Below, one piece after another: positions 4,355 to 5,442 of a DNA stretch of 5,442 bases (positions are counted from its first letter, which is position 1; every line of letters starts with the position of its first letter). Source of the stretch: an uncultured Planctomycetaceae bacterium (GTDB taxonomy: Bacteria > Planctomycetota > Planctomycetia > Planctomycetales > Planctomycetaceae); the NCBI GenBank assembly GCA_903823545.1, contig CAIJTL010000436.1, positions 1 to 5,442 of the forward strand, in the 5' to 3' direction. The position numbers and the translations under genes are program-made. The notes beneath the pieces are model-generated. The model was not told the DNA's origin. It ran no database searches and saw only the letters and a program-made list of their open reading frames with translations.

Positions 4355-5383
4355 ATGGATGACGCCATTTTGTCTTTGCAGGAAGTTTCGAAAGATCAGG
4401 TCAAAGACTATCTCAGCCGGCGTGGAATGCCCGGCGATGTCGTTGAGTGGAAATACTACGACACAGCGTTCAATCGCGGTCGAGAGCGAGGTTATGTCTG
4501 GACTCGTGACGGGCTCATCAACGGCTTCATTGGCTTGATTCCGTGGACGATGCGACACGGTGAAGAACAGATGGAGATGGTCTGGGGTTGCGATTGGTCT
4601 GTGGCCGATCCGAACGTCAGCAAAGGGATGGGGATGGTCTTGGCTGCGCACGCGATGTCGCTACATCGACCGTGGATTTCATTGGGCGGCAGCGCCAAGG
4701 CACGGGCGATTATGCCGCATTTGGCCAATCGTGTTGTCGATGGGGCAGGACTTGTCTTTTGGCAGCCACTACGACTTGGTGCGGCGTTGAAAAAGTTGGG
4801 GGAGCGAAATCGAATCGCCGATTGGCTTGGTCACACGTTCTTAAGATCCGTTCCCGTTCGTTGGGTGAGCCCTCGTTCGTCACGCGGCCAGACGATTGTC
4901 ACCGAACACGGGCTGTCACCAGCGGTCGCTGAATTGATTGAGCACGAACATCATTCAGAATGGCACCCACATCACAGATTCGGCGATTTGCAATGGTCGA
5001 TGGGGCGATGTCCGTCAATTGCGATTCGGACGAGTTACGTCACAGGTCTTAGCGGCATTGAGGCGGCAGCCGTGTTTTGGCGGAGTGCCCAAGCGGCTGA
5101 TTTTTGGAAGGTCGCTTTATGGGCTGACCCGACTCGACGCCAATTGCTTTGTGATCTGCTGCAAGAAGTCCGTTGGCAGGTTTACGAGGCAGGCGGATTG
5201 GCGATTTCTACGCTTGTTTCGCATTTGGAAACCGACCTCATCGACCACCTCCAATCTGCCGGATATTGGCGTCAACCTCGCCCATTGCCGCTGTATTTGG
5301 TGGGGCAGCGTAAAAAGCCGTTGCCGTTCGGCGACATGACGGGATTGAGCTATCTCTGCACCGATCTTGCCTATCGCTTCTGA
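4355..5383 (+). CDS. GNAT-family acyltransferase-like protein (tandem GNAT folds)
   Basis: This 342-residue protein has no signal peptide or membrane segment and is probably cytosolic. Residues about 30-130 resemble an N-acetyltransferase fold. EWKYYDT (31-37) matches the 'WKY.dNP' opening of this subgroup, GLINGFIGLIPW (53-64) is the strand with the 'G-x-x-G-x-IPW' pattern, and VWGCDWSVADP (76-86) leads into VSKGMGM (88-94). That last motif occupies the acetyl-CoA pyrophosphate loop but lacks the usual leading Arg/Gln, so it is degenerate. The C-terminal half (about 200-342) looks like a second, diverged GNAT/FemAB-like fold ending LSYLCTDLAYRF, a tail I associate with acyltransferases near planctomycete polysaccharide genes. 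HEHHSEWHPHH (197-207) is an unusual His cluster. The start at 4355 is chosen because GAGG (4341-4344) lies 10 nt upstream; longer frames from TTG 4235 or ATG 4325 lack a ribosome site, and the former runs into repeat DNA. Substrate unknown; an amino-sugar or sugar precursor is a guess. Confidence 0.75.
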   Translation: MDDAILSLQEVSKDQVKDYLSRRGMPGDVVEWKYYDTAFNRGRERGYVWTRDGLINGFIGLIPWTMRHGEEQMEMVWGCDWSVADPNVSKGMGMVLAAHAMSLHRPWISLGGSAKARAIMPHLANRVVDGAGLVFWQPLRLGAALKKLGERNRIADWLGHTFLRSVPVRWVSPRSSRGQTIVTEHGLSPAVAELIEHEHHSEWHPHHRFGDLQWSMGRCPSIAIRTSYVTGLSGIEAAAVFWRSAQAADFWKVALWADPTRRQLLCDLLQEVRWQVYEAGGLAISTLVSHLETDLIDHLQSAGYWRQPRPLPLYLVGQRKKPLPFGDMTGLSYLCTDLAYRF

Positions 5384-5394
5384 GCGATGGTGAA

Positions 5395-5442
5395 TTGAAG
5401 CGCGTCAATCGATACGATCTGCTCGTGTTTCTAAAGGATGGG
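5395..5442 (+). CDS. Possible start of a downstream gene (partial)
   Basis: After the acyltransferase-like stop, a frame from TTG 5395-5397 is open to the window edge and would read MKRVNRYDLLVFLKDG, a protein-like sequence. There is no good Shine-Dalgarno (only GATGGTGA) and the start is TTG, so this may be chance. The minus strand offers an alternative, the end of a convergent gene in a frame ending ETRADRID and stopping within 5400-5410. Sixteen codons are too few to decide. Confidence 0.18.
   Translation, partial: MKRVNRYDLLVFLKDG

Overview
The window most likely comes from a planctomycete (Rhodopirellula/Pirellula-type). This is inferred from the mix of genes, not from a marker gene. 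There is a secreted neutral-ceramidase-like protein of the short type common in that phylum, a bacterial-type homospermidine synthase (sym-homospermidine is a typical planctomycete polyamine), a tiny Cys/Gly-rich lipoprotein, and a double-GNAT acyltransferase ending in a 'DLAYR' tail. The intergenic DNA carries GC-rich palindromic repeats whose chance translation gives 'GRSPDRAT'-like peptides. Coding density is moderate, with two long intergenic stretches (3203-3529 and 3821-4354).

Layout. Positions 1-95 hold the probable 3' end of an upstream gene. Its stop lies only 11 nt before the ceramidase-like gene (107-1555, +), so the two may be an operon. The ceramidase-like gene converges on homospermidine synthase (1619-3202, -) across 63 bp with no convincing terminator. 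Upstream of hss, 3203-3529 contains three inverted repeats, one of them a nearly perfect 63-nt palindrome. Next is a small lipoprotein gene (3530-3820, -) whose Shine-Dalgarno sits in a six-pair hairpin touching the start codon. The region 3836-4354 holds a purine-rich tract, two copies of a 29-nt palindrome in opposite orientations with a compensatory base-pair change, three short tandem repeats and a possible sigma70-like promoter. That promoter would serve the acyltransferase-like gene (4355-5383, +). The last 59 bases are undecided.

Function. The genes do not form one pathway. Homospermidine synthase makes a polyamine in the cytosol. The ceramidase-like protein and the lipoprotein are exported. 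The GNAT protein is probably cytosolic and may modify a sugar or amino-sugar precursor. I found no CRISPR array, tRNA, rRNA or intact insertion sequence, and no clear new multi-gene system. The most interesting signals are the structured non-coding repeats, the apparent loss of the ceramidase nucleophile, and the regularly spaced cysteines of the lipoprotein.
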